Of a DNA stretch of 64,000 nt, positions 25,766 through 34,073 are shown piece by piece. The DNA is from Vibrio marisflavi CECT 7928 (GTDB lineage Bacteria; Pseudomonadota; Gammaproteobacteria; Enterobacterales; Vibrionaceae). The notes under the pieces were generated by a model that did no database searches, was not told the DNA's origin, and worked only from the letters and a program-made list of their open reading frames with translations. The translations under genes and the position numbers were made by a program. Location of the stretch: the NCBI RefSeq assembly GCF_921294215.1, contig NZ_CAKLDM010000001.1, positions 1,302,001 to 1,366,000 of the forward strand. The letters run 5' to 3'. Each line of letters starts with the position of its first letter. Position 1 is the first letter of the stretch.

Positions 25766-26239
25766 GTGAACGTAAGGAAAGCGATCAAGCAAGACTCAGG
25801 TAAATTGCTAGAACTTATTGGACATAAAGCTGAGTTTGACCGAAGTATGAAAGGGTTCGACGGTGAAATCTCCACGACTAAAGAGAAGATTGAACGAACC
25901 TTATTTGGTGAGTATCCGTTTGCTCACGCTTTGCTATTAGAAGTCGATGGTGAAGTCCAGGGTTTCGCCTTGTTTCATTACCGTTATTCATCCTTTCGGG
26001 GAGAACCGTCTATTTGGCTGGATGATCTTCTAGTTGTTGGTAAGCATCGGTCAAAGGGATACGGTGCAGAACTTATGCATGCTTTGAAAACGGTAGCTCA
26101 AAAGTCATTAACTTCTCATATTTCATGGACAGCTAGCCCACACAACACCAAAGCACACGAGTTCTACAAAAAGTTAGGTGCAGAAGTTGAACGGATGGAT
26201 GGCCAGCGTCCTTATTTCCGTTGGGCAATGTACGGCTAA
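25766..26239 (+). CDS. GNAT-family N-acetyltransferase, cassette-like
   Basis: This acetyltransferase (about 157 residues) has the GNAT order: VRKAIKQDSG, ALLLEVDGEVQGFALF, WLDDLLVVGKHRSKGYGAELM (acetyl-CoA loop RSKGYG), and HEFYKKLGAE near the end. It resembles spermidine/aminoglycoside-type family members, but the substrate is unknown. GTG 25766 is favoured because GGAGA sits 5 bases before it; ATG 25754 is the alternative. The stop codon lies inside an attC-like hairpin (26236-26290), and a GTTAGCC boundary precedes the gene. GNAT genes are common integron cassettes in vibrios, so this may be an integrated cassette. Confidence 0.88.
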   Translation: MNVRKAIKQDSGKLLELIGHKAEFDRSMKGFDGEISTTKEKIERTLFGEYPFAHALLLEVDGEVQGFALFHYRYSSFRGEPSIWLDDLLVVGKHRSKGYGAELMHALKTVAQKSLTSHISWTASPHNTKAHEFYKKLGAEVERMDGQRPYFRWAMYG

Positions 26240-26290
26240 CAAACGTTTAAGGCTCAAGATACTTTCTCTAATGTCCACGAAACGAGTTAG
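26236..26290 (+). repeat. attC-like integron recombination site
   Basis: The imperfect palindrome has outer arms CTAAC/GTTAG and inner arms CGTTT/AAACG, with spacers of 3 and 1 bases and a 31-base centre. It starts in the stop codon of the acetyltransferase gene as TAACAAACGTTTAAG, like the opening of Vibrio superintegron repeats. This two-box structure with unequal spacers is the attC layout. Confidence 0.5.
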
Positions 26291-26361
26291 AGCTTCGACT
26301 TTAACTCACTTTTGTCCAAAACTGAGCTACGTACAATCGAAATTTAACCTCCCAAACAGTA

Positions 26362-26382
26362 AAGGCTCCCATCGGGAGCCTT
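26362..26382 (-). terminator. Terminator after aroG
   Basis: A perfect 9-bp stem (AAGGCTCCC/GGGAGCCTT) with loop ATC lies 21 bases beyond the aroG stop, with TTTACTG following on the minus strand. It may also stop transcripts from the acetyltransferase. Confidence 0.75.
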
Positions 26383-26403
26383 ATGTAAATATATAAGCGC
26401 TGA

Positions 26404-27456
26404 TTAAACGTTTCTTCTAGACTCTACTGCGTCTGCTAGCTGACGAAGTACTTTTTCAGTGTCTTCCCAGCCAATGCATGCATCAGTGATCGATTGACCG
26501 TAAACTTCGGCTTTGCCATCAATCAAATCTTGACGTCCTTCTACAAGATGAGACTCAATCATTACGCCAAACACTGCTTTCTCTCCACGAGCAACTTGAG
26601 CGGCTACATCTTCAGAAACGATCATTTGACGCTTAAACTGCTTTGAACTGTTCGCATGGCTAAAGTCGATCATAACCTTCTGAGGTAAACCAGACGCCTC
26701 GAGTTGATCTTTGATTTCAGCAACGTGCTCTGCGCTGTAGTTAGGCTCTTTACCACCGCGAAGAATGATATGACAATCTTCATTTCCAGCCGTTTCTACA
26801 ATAGCAGAGTGGCCATATTTAGTTACCGATAAGAAATGGTGAGAAGCGCCCGCTGAACGAATCGCGTCAGTTGCAATTTTAATATTGCCATCTGTACCAT
26901 TTTTAAAGCCGACTGGACATGACAAGCCAGAAGCCAATTCACGGTGAACCTGAGACTCAGTAGTACGTGCGCCAATTGCGCCCCAGCTAATTAGATCAGC
27001 GACATACTGTGGCGTGATCATATCAAGGAACTCACTCGCCGTTGGCATACCCATATCAGTTAGGTCCAACAGTAGCTTACGGCCAATTCGAAGGCCATCG
27101 TTCAACTTAAAGGTATCGTTGAGGTACGGGTCGTTTATTAGACCTTTCCAGCCAACTGTTGTTCTTGGTTTCTCGAAGTAGACTCGCATTACAATTTCAA
27201 GCCTATCTCCTAGCTCATCACGAAGAACTTTCAAACGCTTACCGTATTCGATAGCGGCTTCTGGATCATGGATAGAGCATGGACCAACGATTACTAACAG
27301 GCGATCGTCTTTATCACTTAAAATGTCATGAATAGCTTTTCTAGATTGAAAAGTCGTCGAAGACGCAACTTCAGTTGCTGGAAACTTTTCCAATACTGCA
27401 ACAGGGGGTAATAGCTCTTTAACTTGTTTAATTCTTACGTCATCGGTTTGGAACAT
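26404..27456 (-). CDS. aroG: 3-deoxy-7-phosphoheptulonate synthase (DAHP synthase, class I)
   Basis: AroG condenses phosphoenolpyruvate with erythrose-4-phosphate in the first step of the shikimate pathway. The 350-residue protein matches E. coli AroG nearly throughout, with DDVRIK at the N-terminus, VIVGPCSIHDP, MRVYFEKPRTTVGWKG, GARTTESQVHRELASG, SVTKYGHSAIV, DFSHANSSKQ and SITDACIGWEDT. The catalytic metal-binding Cys (GPCS), His, Glu and Asp are all in place. The phenylalanine-site segment FLSVTK matches AroG, so Phe feedback is likely but inferred. ATG 27456 is used. The gene is monocistronic with its own terminator. Confidence 0.95.
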   Translation of the reverse strand: MFQTDDVRIKQVKELLPPVAVLEKFPATEVASSTTFQSRKAIHDILSDKDDRLLVIVGPCSIHDPEAAIEYGKRLKVLRDELGDRLEIVMRVYFEKPRTTVGWKGLINDPYLNDTFKLNDGLRIGRKLLLDLTDMGMPTASEFLDMITPQYVADLISWGAIGARTTESQVHRELASGLSCPVGFKNGTDGNIKIATDAIRSAGASHHFLSVTKYGHSAIVETAGNEDCHIILRGGKEPNYSAEHVAEIKDQLEASGLPQKVMIDFSHANSSKQFKRQMIVSEDVAAQVARGEKAVFGVMIESHLVEGRQDLIDGKAEVYGQSITDACIGWEDTEKVLRQLADAVESRRNV

Positions 27457-27832
27457 TGCTCAGTCTTTCCTATATTTCTAGCGCTGATGGCTGCACTGCA
27501 ATCAGTATTTCTTCTTGGTAATGACTGTAACTTATCGGTTTAAACTCGACAGTGCAATCACTAATTTACAAAAAAGGCAAGATTCCCATTAACTTTACAA
27601 AATCAAAAGATCGTAAATAATGATGTACAGGAAAAATAAGTACTAAAATTCAAATAATTAAACCACTATAACGTCGAAAGTCTTCAGACTACAAACCGCA
27701 TTTCACTTAAAACTGACCTAAATTCAACGTATTTAGCAAAAAACTGCTTAATTTATTGGCACTTTTTCCTTCAGCACTCTAGATCTTAGAGAGATTAGTT
27801 TATTAAATGAAGTAACCAACGGAAGGTGTAGC
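27457..27832. promoter_or_regulatory. Divergent intergenic region aroG/binding protein
   Basis: This 376-base AT-rich gap must hold two promoters. I looked for TyrR (TGTAA-N6-TTTACA) and TrpR operators and saw none convincing. No leader peptide or hairpin attenuator is apparent. Confidence 0.4.
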
Positions 27833-28819
27833 ATGATTGGAAGAACGTACATCTGTCTTTTAACCGCGTGTTTATTGCTTAACGTCCCCTCAGCCTTCGC
27901 AGCTAAAATCCTCATTATCAACAGCTACCATCCAGAAAACATATGGACAATGAACTGCTTACAAGGTGTATCCGACACTTTGGGTAATCAGCACGACATA
28001 GAAATTCTGTACATGAATACCAAACGCAAGCCAAAGGCAGAATTCAACCAAATAGCGAAGGATACTCTAGAACAAGCGGAGAAGATTAACCCCGACCTAA
28101 TCATGCTTGCGGATGACAACGCACTTAGCCTGCTAGGGCAAGATCTGAGCAAAAAAGATATTCCAATTGTTTTCTATGGAATTAATAACAACCCTAGAGT
28201 TTATTTTAAACCAGAGCGCCTACCGAATAACGTTTTTGGTGTGTTGGAGCGGCACCTCATCTTACCGTTGGTTAGGCACATCAAAAATATTGCCCCTATT
28301 AAACACAACCGGATTTTAGTTCTTTTAGATGACAGTACCACTTCACAGTCAATCAAAGCAGTCGGACTGAAAGGAGATGACCAGAATATTGTCGGAGATA
28401 CTGAGGTCAATGCTCAAACCGTTCGGTATTTTGATGACTGGAAACAACATGTATTGCAGGCGGGAGAAAGTTATGACGCCATCATATTGCAGACTTGGTA
28501 TACAGTCTTAGACAGGAAATCTGGACAAGTGATCAACGAAAAAGAGGTGCTTGACTGGACAGGAAAAAATACCACAGTTCCTCTTTTTTCTTCCGTCTCT
28601 TATGCCGTTGGCAATGACAAAGCAGTCGGAGCATTCGTGCTATCTGCTTATGGGCATGGAAAAGAGGCGGCAAACTCTGCAATAACACTTTTAAATGGCG
28701 ACAAACCGAAAAAATTCAAAACCAGCAAATCGGGGATATTTTACCTCAATAAAAGGGGGCTAGATAAATTCAACCTGACTGTACCGCATAAAATAAGAAA
28801 CCACGCTACCTACAAGTAA
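27833..28819 (+). CDS. Orphan periplasmic ABC-type substrate-binding protein (second copy)
   Basis: This is a paralogue of the protein at 1597-2601. It is a 328-residue secreted binding protein with a signal peptide (residues 1-23, ending PSAFA). The shared motifs KILIINSYHPENIW, LADDNALSLLG, VFYGINNNPRVYF and GVLERHL are in the same order, but overall divergence is substantial. GGAAGGT precedes ATG 27833. No ABC permease or ATPase gene is adjacent. It lies between aroG and an isochorismatase-fold gene, so a link to aromatic compounds is conceivable but unproven. Confidence 0.85.
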   Translation: MIGRTYICLLTACLLLNVPSAFAAKILIINSYHPENIWTMNCLQGVSDTLGNQHDIEILYMNTKRKPKAEFNQIAKDTLEQAEKINPDLIMLADDNALSLLGQDLSKKDIPIVFYGINNNPRVYFKPERLPNNVFGVLERHLILPLVRHIKNIAPIKHNRILVLLDDSTTSQSIKAVGLKGDDQNIVGDTEVNAQTVRYFDDWKQHVLQAGESYDAIILQTWYTVLDRKSGQVINEKEVLDWTGKNTTVPLFSSVSYAVGNDKAVGAFVLSAYGHGKEAANSAITLLNGDKPKKFKTSKSGIFYLNKRGLDKFNLTVPHKIRNHATYK

Positions 28820-28854
28820 ATGATATCCTTGCTGGGTTATTAAACTGTATAGTC

Positions 28855-28883
28855 AAAAAAGCCTACTGGCAAACCAGCAGGCT
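28855..28883 (-). terminator. Terminator between convergent genes
   Basis: A 10-bp stem with one mismatch (28860-28869 with 28874-28883), loop CAAA, has six A on its left. It therefore gives a T-tract to minus-strand transcripts from the isochorismatase-fold gene. Confidence 0.7.
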
Positions 28884-28931
28884 GTGGGTATGGTTCGAGC
28901 CCAATCTATCAGCTAGAGAGCTTGGTTAAAG

Positions 28932-29498
28932 TTAGACTAAGTCGTCAACTTTCACAATGTTGGCAATACGAGATAACATGTCAATGGAAGTCATGTGTTC
29001 CTGTTGGTCTGCCGCCGCACACGCATCTTCGATGATCGTCACTTTGTAATCTCTGTCATGCGCATCGCGAGTCACTGCTTGAATTGCCCATGCAGTGCTG
29101 ACTCCACATACATAGAGTTCATCGACTTTGTTTGCGCGAAGAACTGGTTCTAGATTCGTTCCATAAAATGGGTTTACACGAGGTTTTTCGATGATGAAAT
29201 CAGACGGCTGCACGTCCAGATCTTCATGAAAATCCGTTCCAAATGAGCCCAATTTTAACGCTTCAAACTGATTTGCTTTACCGAAGATTGGCGACTCTTT
29301 TGGCTGGGCATGATAGTTCTGTTCAAAGCCAACTTTAACCTGCACCGTTAGCCAACCTTGCTTTCGAGCAAATGCTAATGCTTTGTTAGCATTGTCAATT
29401 GCATTTTGCTCTTGCGTATGAGCTGCCGAAGAAGGAATTTTTCCGTCTGGGTGACAAATATCATTGATGAAATCGATAACTAGAAGCGCTTTACTCAT
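28932..29498 (-). CDS. Isochorismatase-fold hydrolase lacking the catalytic Cys
   Basis: This 188-residue cytoplasmic protein has the isochorismatase/cysteine-hydrolase fold. Asp9 (VIDFIND) and Lys105 (EKPRVNPF) of the usual triad are present. The nucleophile position in the CGVxTxxC motif reads CGVSTAWA, so Ala138 replaces Cys. True isochorismatases such as PhzD also lack this Cys and hydrolyse vinyl ethers by acid catalysis, so an amidase role is unlikely. A close paralogue with the same loss lies at 59620-60195. The gene is divergent from a LysR regulator (157 bases), its likely controller. ATG 29498 is used. Confidence 0.88.
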   Translation of the reverse strand: MSKALLVIDFINDICHPDGKIPSSAAHTQEQNAIDNANKALAFARKQGWLTVQVKVGFEQNYHAQPKESPIFGKANQFEALKLGSFGTDFHEDLDVQPSDFIIEKPRVNPFYGTNLEPVLRANKVDELYVCGVSTAWAIQAVTRDAHDRDYKVTIIEDACAAADQQEHMTSIDMLSRIANIVKVDDLV

Positions 29499-29601
29499 TT
29501 TTCAACCTTTTTGTTTTAATGCTAGAGACCCAATGATGCTATGGGAGCCAGCTTTTATTGCACAGCTTTAGAATATGTACACAGTATATTCTGGTAGAAT
29601 T

Positions 29602-29635
29602 TCGATAAAAATCGATATACATTAACCGATATGTA
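29602..29635. promoter_or_regulatory. Candidate LysR operator dyads
   Basis: Two small dyads lie side by side in the divergent promoter region: TCGAT-N4-ATCGA (29602-29615) and TACAT-N8-ATGTA (29618-29635). They sit just before the regulator start, where LysR proteins usually bind. Confidence 0.35.
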
Positions 29636-29655
29636 AGGTTTGCTAACAAATCGCC

Positions 29656-30540
29656 ATGAGAGATCTTCCTCCTTTAAAAACATTGCCAGTATTTTTAAGT
29701 GTTTGCCACCACCTAAATTTTACCAAAGCAGCTGAAGAGCTTTGCATTACCCACTCTGCTGTAAGCCAAAACATTCAGAATCTAGAGTCATTTTTGGGTA
29801 AAAAACTTATCAACCGAACCACTCGTCACATGGAATTGACGGCAGAAGGGGAACGTTATAGGCAAAGCATTGAAGAAGGCATGAACCTTATTGTCAGAGC
29901 GACTCAGCGAGAAATGCAATCTGATAAACAGGTTTATCTCAACTCGATCCCAACGTTAGCTCTAAAATGGCTCATTCCCCGCCTGCCGAACTTTACAACC
30001 GCGCATCCAGATATCGAACTTAGGCTCTCGGCTATTTCTTTGTCTGATTTCGATATTGATGCAGATAATCTAGATCTAGCTATCGGCTATGGCAACAGCC
30101 CTGACTGGTGGCCAGATAGCGTAGCGAAAGAGTGGTGCCAAGATCAGCTCCTGCTGGTCGGTCGCCCAAGCGTGTTAGAAAAGTATCAATCTATTGAAGA
30201 AATCTTGCAGAACGAAACTCAGATCTGGGTGAAAGATAGATATCGAAGCAGCGATTGGAAACAGTGGGCAGACGCTAAAAACCTCCCTCTTGGCAGCAAA
30301 GCAAAAAAGCAGGTTTTTGAAAACTCTACTCAAGCTATCCAAGCCGCAATTGCTGGAGTCGGTATTTTCGTCACTCACAATATATTTGTAACCGACGAAC
30401 TTTCGTCTGGCCTTTTGAAAAATCTAGCAGAGCCAGCTATCACTATCGACTCTTGGTACTACATACTTTGCCGCCCAGACAAAGTACGCAGTAAAAACGT
30501 AAAAACAGTGATTGATTGGTTGATGGAAGAAGTTAGTTAA
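29656..30540 (+). CDS. LysR-family regulator, GcvA-like
   Basis: This 294-residue regulator opens with LPPLKTLPVFLSVCHHLNFTKAAEEL-type sequence, the recognisable N-terminus of the GcvA/AmpR branch. The HTH spans about residues 20-60 (THSAVSQNIQNLE), and the effector-binding domain runs over about 90-290, including DLAIGYG and AAIAGVGIFV. ATG 29656 is used. It is divergent from the Cys-less isochorismatase-fold gene, its probable target, and converges on cyoE with only 14 bases between stops. Confidence 0.92.
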   Translation: MRDLPPLKTLPVFLSVCHHLNFTKAAEELCITHSAVSQNIQNLESFLGKKLINRTTRHMELTAEGERYRQSIEEGMNLIVRATQREMQSDKQVYLNSIPTLALKWLIPRLPNFTTAHPDIELRLSAISLSDFDIDADNLDLAIGYGNSPDWWPDSVAKEWCQDQLLLVGRPSVLEKYQSIEEILQNETQIWVKDRYRSSDWKQWADAKNLPLGSKAKKQVFENSTQAIQAAIAGVGIFVTHNIFVTDELSSGLLKNLAEPAITIDSWYYILCRPDKVRSKNVKTVIDWLMEEVS

Positions 30541-30554
30541 CCACCGCCTAAGCA

Positions 30555-31460
30555 CTAAATCGTCAAGTAGTGATCGGCAAGTAAAGCAACAAACAACATC
30601 ATCAAATGATAAATAGAAAATTTGAACGTGCTGATTGCCGATTTATCAGTTTGGTAGTATTTGAGCTGCCAAGCTGAGTAAATAAACCCAACACTCAACA
30701 CCGTTGAAATAGCCAGATAAATCACCCCTGACATTCCTACCAATACTGGCAGCAAGCACACCATGGCAAGCAGCACTGTGTACAGCAATATCGAGGTCTT
30801 AGTGTATTCAATTCCATGCGTGACCGATAACATCGGGATTTTCGCTTTGGCGTAATCATTCTTCCTATGTATTGCCAAAGCCCAAAAGTGCGGTGGAGTC
30901 CAGACAAAAATGATCATCACCAGTAACCAAGCATGCGGATGAACCTCCCCTGTTACAGCAGTCCAGCCAAGCAATGGCGGCATAGCTCCAGCCAAGCCAG
31001 CAATCACGATGTTTTGTGGTGTTGCCCGCTTCAAATACAAGGTATAAACAACCGCATAACCCAATAGACTAAACAAGGTTAACCAAGCGGTAAGCGTATT
31101 GACACCGAAATACAAAAGAGCAAACCCGGTCAAACCAATTAGGCTAGCAAATAGAAATACTCGTGAAGCTTGAATATCCCCTGATGGCAGCGGCCGGTTA
31201 AAGGTCCGAGCCATCACCGCATCAATTTTTTGATCAATTAAATGGTTATACGCTGCAGCAGAGCCCGCCATTAAACCGATACCGATTAAACCCAGTATTG
31301 CCTGTTGGACAGGCAGAGCTCCGGGTAAAGCTAAGCACATCCCAACCACCGCAGTCAGCAACATTAATGCCACTACCTTCGGCTTGGTTAATGTTAAATA
31401 CGTCCGCCAAGTAGACCTTGGATTTGGGATACTTTGCTCAACAGTCACTGCTTTACTCAT
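30555..31460 (-). CDS. cyoE: Protoheme IX farnesyltransferase (heme O synthase)
   Basis: CyoE/CtaB attaches a farnesyl group to heme B, giving heme O, the precursor of heme A. The 301-residue UbiA-family protein has about nine helices and the two Asp-rich sites: [15 protein letters not shown] near residue 70 and [13 protein letters not shown] near 200. Its start overlaps the ctaA stop by 4 bases (ATGA), and it is the last gene of the oxidase operon. It serves the downstream conversion by CtaA and supplies the oxidase encoded upstream. No clear terminator separates it from the convergent LysR gene. Confidence 0.95.
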   Translation of the reverse strand: MSKAVTVEQSIPNPRSTWRTYLTLTKPKVVALMLLTAVVGMCLALPGALPVQQAILGLIGIGLMAGSAAAYNHLIDQKIDAVMARTFNRPLPSGDIQASRVFLFASLIGLTGFALLYFGVNTLTAWLTLFSLLGYAVVYTLYLKRATPQNIVIAGLAGAMPPLLGWTAVTGEVHPHAWLLVMIIFVWTPPHFWALAIHRKNDYAKAKIPMLSVTHGIEYTKTSILLYTVLLAMVCLLPVLVGMSGVIYLAISTVLSVGFIYSAWQLKYYQTDKSAISTFKFSIYHLMMLFVALLADHYLTI

Positions 31461-32473
31461 TGAACACTCTCCTTACTCAGTTCAACTACTCGGCTTGGCT
31501 GCCACATCAAATAGTTCGCGTACAAAACTGTCACGAGCAATATTGCAGCACCAAGGTTATGCGCTACTGCCACCACTAACGGTAGTGCGAAAATTACATT
31601 GCTTACACCCAACGCTATTTGCAAAGCTAAAACGAGTAACAGTCGCCACCCAACCTTCTTAAGTAGTTCATCTTGTTGTATTAAACATTTCGCAGCCAAA
31701 GCTATCACTGCAATTGAGGCCAATATTGCTCCAATTCTATGAGCGACGTGAATAGTCATTCTTGCCTCATAGTCCAATACGCCAAATTCGTAATTGTCGA
31801 AACCCGAGTGGACCAAGGTAAAGGCGTTGATAACATCTAGCCTGTTAAACCAGTCTCCTTCGCAGATTGGTAGGCCTGTACACATCAGAGCGGCGTAATT
31901 TGACGACGTCCAACCGCCAAGCATGATCTGCAGTAAGACAAGTAAGGCAGCAATCGTTGCAAAGACGGGCAGAGATGGGGGAAGGGATTCATAACCTGTT
32001 GGCAGCCGCCGATCTGTGAGCTTCCAGTAGAGAATGAACAAGACGCAGAACAGCATAAAACCGCCAAGCAAATGCCCCATAACTACAGCAGGCATTAGCT
32101 TAAGAGTCACTGTCCACATACCCAGTAGCGCTTGAAAAACGATAAGAGAGCACATACCGACAGCAAAAGTAATGGGGATTCGCTTTTGTTTTGCAGCAAC
32201 AAAAGCAATAGCGAAAACCAATACTCCAAGAGTGCCAGCGAAATAGCGGTGAATCATTTCAAGCCAAGCTTTATCCGCTTCTACGGTCAACCCCGGGTAG
32301 AGAATATTTGCTCTTAAGATATCTTTTCCATCGGTAGGAACGGCAAAGTGACCGTAACATCCGGGCCAGTCAGGGCAGCCTAAGCCCGCATCTGCTAGAC
32401 GAGTGTATGCGCCAAGCATAATAACAATAAACGTTAAAACCAGACTCAACCTTACCAACATTTGCAACTTCAT
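31457..32473 (-). CDS. ctaA: Heme A synthase (COX15/CtaA)
   Basis: This 338-residue membrane protein oxidises the C8 methyl of heme O to give heme A for subunit I. It has eight helices with the conserved heme-liganding His residues ([12 protein letters not shown] with the [11 protein letters not shown] helix, [38 protein letters not shown]). The pattern matches Cox15 of the proteobacterial type rather than the short Gram-positive CtaA. It lies between the SCO-like gene (40-base gap) and cyoE (4-base overlap). Confidence 0.95.
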   Translation of the reverse strand: MKLQMLVRLSLVLTFIVIMLGAYTRLADAGLGCPDWPGCYGHFAVPTDGKDILRANILYPGLTVEADKAWLEMIHRYFAGTLGVLVFAIAFVAAKQKRIPITFAVGMCSLIVFQALLGMWTVTLKLMPAVVMGHLLGGFMLFCVLFILYWKLTDRRLPTGYESLPPSLPVFATIAALLVLLQIMLGGWTSSNYAALMCTGLPICEGDWFNRLDVINAFTLVHSGFDNYEFGVLDYEARMTIHVAHRIGAILASIAVIALAAKCLIQQDELLKKVGWRLLLVLALQIALGVSNVIFALPLVVAVAHNLGAAILLVTVLYANYLMWQPSRVVELSKESVQ

Positions 32474-32513
32474 ACGCTCTCCTTAGCTTTGCATCTAGGT
32501 TGTTTCTATTCGA

Positions 32514-33062
32514 TTAACCCACTCTTGAAAGTTTTAGTAGTTTTTTTAGATCGGCCAGTAGCCCCTTAGATTGGGCCATCAGCTTGTTTGCAGTATCTAC
32601 TTTGGGATAACGCATCACCAGCTGACCTAAAGGGTCGATAATGACGTATTCTGATTCATGCACTTCATTAGTGAACGCGTTACTCACATCAATGATTTGG
32701 TACGGATAGCCTTTTTTAACAGATGCATCGCTCTCTGCTGTGAAGTAAACAACTGGAGTCACCCTCCCTTGATACTTTCCGAGTGCCGTATGACTTTGGC
32801 CCAATAGGTGAAGTTGTTGGCTGCAAAACCTGTCACATTTTGGAGGCACCACAAAGCCTAGCTGCCAAGATTGACTTTGTAGCGGGTTTTTCAAACCAAG
32901 AGATTTATAACTCACAACAGGATCGAACAACTGACCATTGTTTGTGACGCCGGATTGGTACCAGTTGTTACTTAAAATAACCTTCGCTGCAATAACTGGC
33001 AAAGCAAACAACAAGACCAAACTAATCAATATGAGACGACCTCTAACCACACGATTTTTCAC
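32514..33062 (-). CDS. SCO1/SenC-like copper chaperone, diverged
   Basis: This is probably a membrane-anchored periplasmic thioredoxin-fold protein that helps build the CuA centre of subunit II. It has an N-terminal anchor (about residues 8-28). Cys76 and Cys80 form CxxxC (PPKCDRFC), and His135 sits in EVHESEYVIIDPLGQ, where SCO proteins have their copper-binding His before YLIDP. Overall similarity to SCO1 is low, and such genes are often left hypothetical. The start is GTG 33062, overlapping the SURF1 stop by one base, with AGGAG upstream. Position within the operon strongly supports an assembly role. Confidence 0.75.
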   Translation of the reverse strand: MKNRVVRGRLILISLVLLFALPVIAAKVILSNNWYQSGVTNNGQLFDPVVSYKSLGLKNPLQSQSWQLGFVVPPKCDRFCSQQLHLLGQSHTALGKYQGRVTPVVYFTAESDASVKKGYPYQIIDVSNAFTNEVHESEYVIIDPLGQLVMRYPKVDTANKLMAQSKGLLADLKKLLKLSRVG

Positions 33063-33811
33063 TACATTCTCCTAGAGTCGATTTGATAATTCTTATAAGT
33101 TCGATATAAAAGCCAACTAACAAGCACTAGTAACATCACTGCCATCGAAAACCACTGAAATGAATACCCAAAATGTTTTTTTGAACTCATTGGCAGTGGT
33201 TGCCAAGGCTGAGCGTAAGGCCAATTTTCTTCTACGGGTTGAAACAGATACGGCACTATTTCTACTCCAAATACAGATGAAAGCTGCTCAAGATTTAGGT
33301 TTTGAATGCGTTTTGGCTCGGTTAACTCAAGACCCAACTCATTACTCAATGGATTCATCATTCGCTGGTACAACTGACCGTTGAGATTTGCGGGCTCCTC
33401 AAGCCAATTTACCGCTGGCAATTCGCTGCGGATCTTTTTGCCAGCAACAAATCCCCTCTCTAACAAAAAATAATGACCTCTTTCACTTTTCACTAACTGG
33501 TATGCGAGATAGCCTACTTTCCCATTAAGTGTTTGGTTATCTAGCAGCACATAAGATCCTGATACTGGAGAGAACTCTGCAAAGACTTTTTGTCCGGTAT
33601 AAGCCGCAGCATTGTGCTCTTCTTCACCATGAGCTTCTAGAAAGCTGTCAAACTCAACAGGATCCTTTGCAATATTTTGTGCAAGATGTGACTCCAACTG
33701 TTGTTTTTCATATCCTCTCGACAGTTGCCACAAACCTAATTTGACCAATAAAGAAAACACGACCAAAGTTATTAATACACAAACCCAAAAATTCTTTGAT
33801 TTCAATAACAT
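33062..33811 (-). CDS. SURF1-family cytochrome oxidase assembly protein
   Basis: SURF1 assists heme A insertion into subunit I. It has the family plan of two helices flanking a periplasmic domain: the first helix leads into KLGLWQLSRGYEK, and the last is preceded by the signature YSFQWFSMA. I chose ATG 33811 (MLLKSKNFW), which gives the usual length of about 249 residues and avoids the opposite-strand DUF2909 start. ATG 33874 with AAGG 9 bases upstream is an alternative that would overlap DUF2909 by 47 bases. It overlaps the SCO-like gene by one base. Confidence 0.88.
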   Translation of the reverse strand: MLLKSKNFWVCVLITLVVFSLLVKLGLWQLSRGYEKQQLESHLAQNIAKDPVEFDSFLEAHGEEEHNAAAYTGQKVFAEFSPVSGSYVLLDNQTLNGKVGYLAYQLVKSERGHYFLLERGFVAGKKIRSELPAVNWLEEPANLNGQLYQRMMNPLSNELGLELTEPKRIQNLNLEQLSSVFGVEIVPYLFQPVEENWPYAQPWQPLPMSSKKHFGYSFQWFSMAVMLLVLVSWLLYRTYKNYQIDSRRM

Positions 33812-33827
33812 TAACAGAGGCTTTGCT

Positions 33828-34055
33828 ATGGTTCTTGTATTTAAAATTGCGCTCGTTTTCATGCTACTTTTCATTTTCTTCAACCTTGCTAGGGCGCTTG
33901 TTCAAATGGTTAGAGAACCCTCTGAAGCCGATGAAAATACTCAACCAATGAGCCACTACTTAGGAAAACGTGTTTTATTCTCAGCAATTGTTGTTCTACT
34001 TCTCATCATTGCTCTAACCAGTGGCTGGCTAGAGCCTAACCCAAGGCCGTATTAA
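33828..34055 (+). CDS. DUF2909 twin-helix membrane protein
   Basis: This 75-residue protein has two hydrophobic helices (about residues 3-25 and 50-68) separated by a polar loop (VREPSEADENTQP). It matches the small DUF2909 family found beside cytochrome oxidase assembly genes. It starts at ATG 33828 with AGAGG upstream and is read against the oxidase operon, between ctaE and SURF1. Its start is 16 bases from the chosen SURF1 start, so its promoter must lie inside SURF1. A role in oxidase biogenesis is inferred from conserved position only. Confidence 0.82.
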   Translation: MVLVFKIALVFMLLFIFFNLARALVQMVREPSEADENTQPMSHYLGKRVLFSAIVVLLLIIALTSGWLEPNPRPY

Positions 34056-34071
34056 CGGCCTTCTACTTTTT
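34043..34071. terminator. Terminator between DUF2909 and ctaE
   Basis: An 8-bp stem (AAGGCCGT/ACGGCCTT, loop ATTA) overlaps the DUF2909 stop and is followed by CTACTTTTT. It ends the plus-strand gene and lies just after the convergent ctaE stop. Confidence 0.78.
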
Positions 34072-34073
34072 CA

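Noticed and set aside
27457..27832. Attenuator or TyrR/TrpR operator before aroG
   Set aside because: No leader peptide, paired hairpins or consensus palindrome could be found.
28885..28930. A GGTTCGAGCC stretch like a tRNA T-loop
   Set aside because: The flanking bases do not form a T-stem, anticodon arm or acceptor stem, so no tRNA can be folded.
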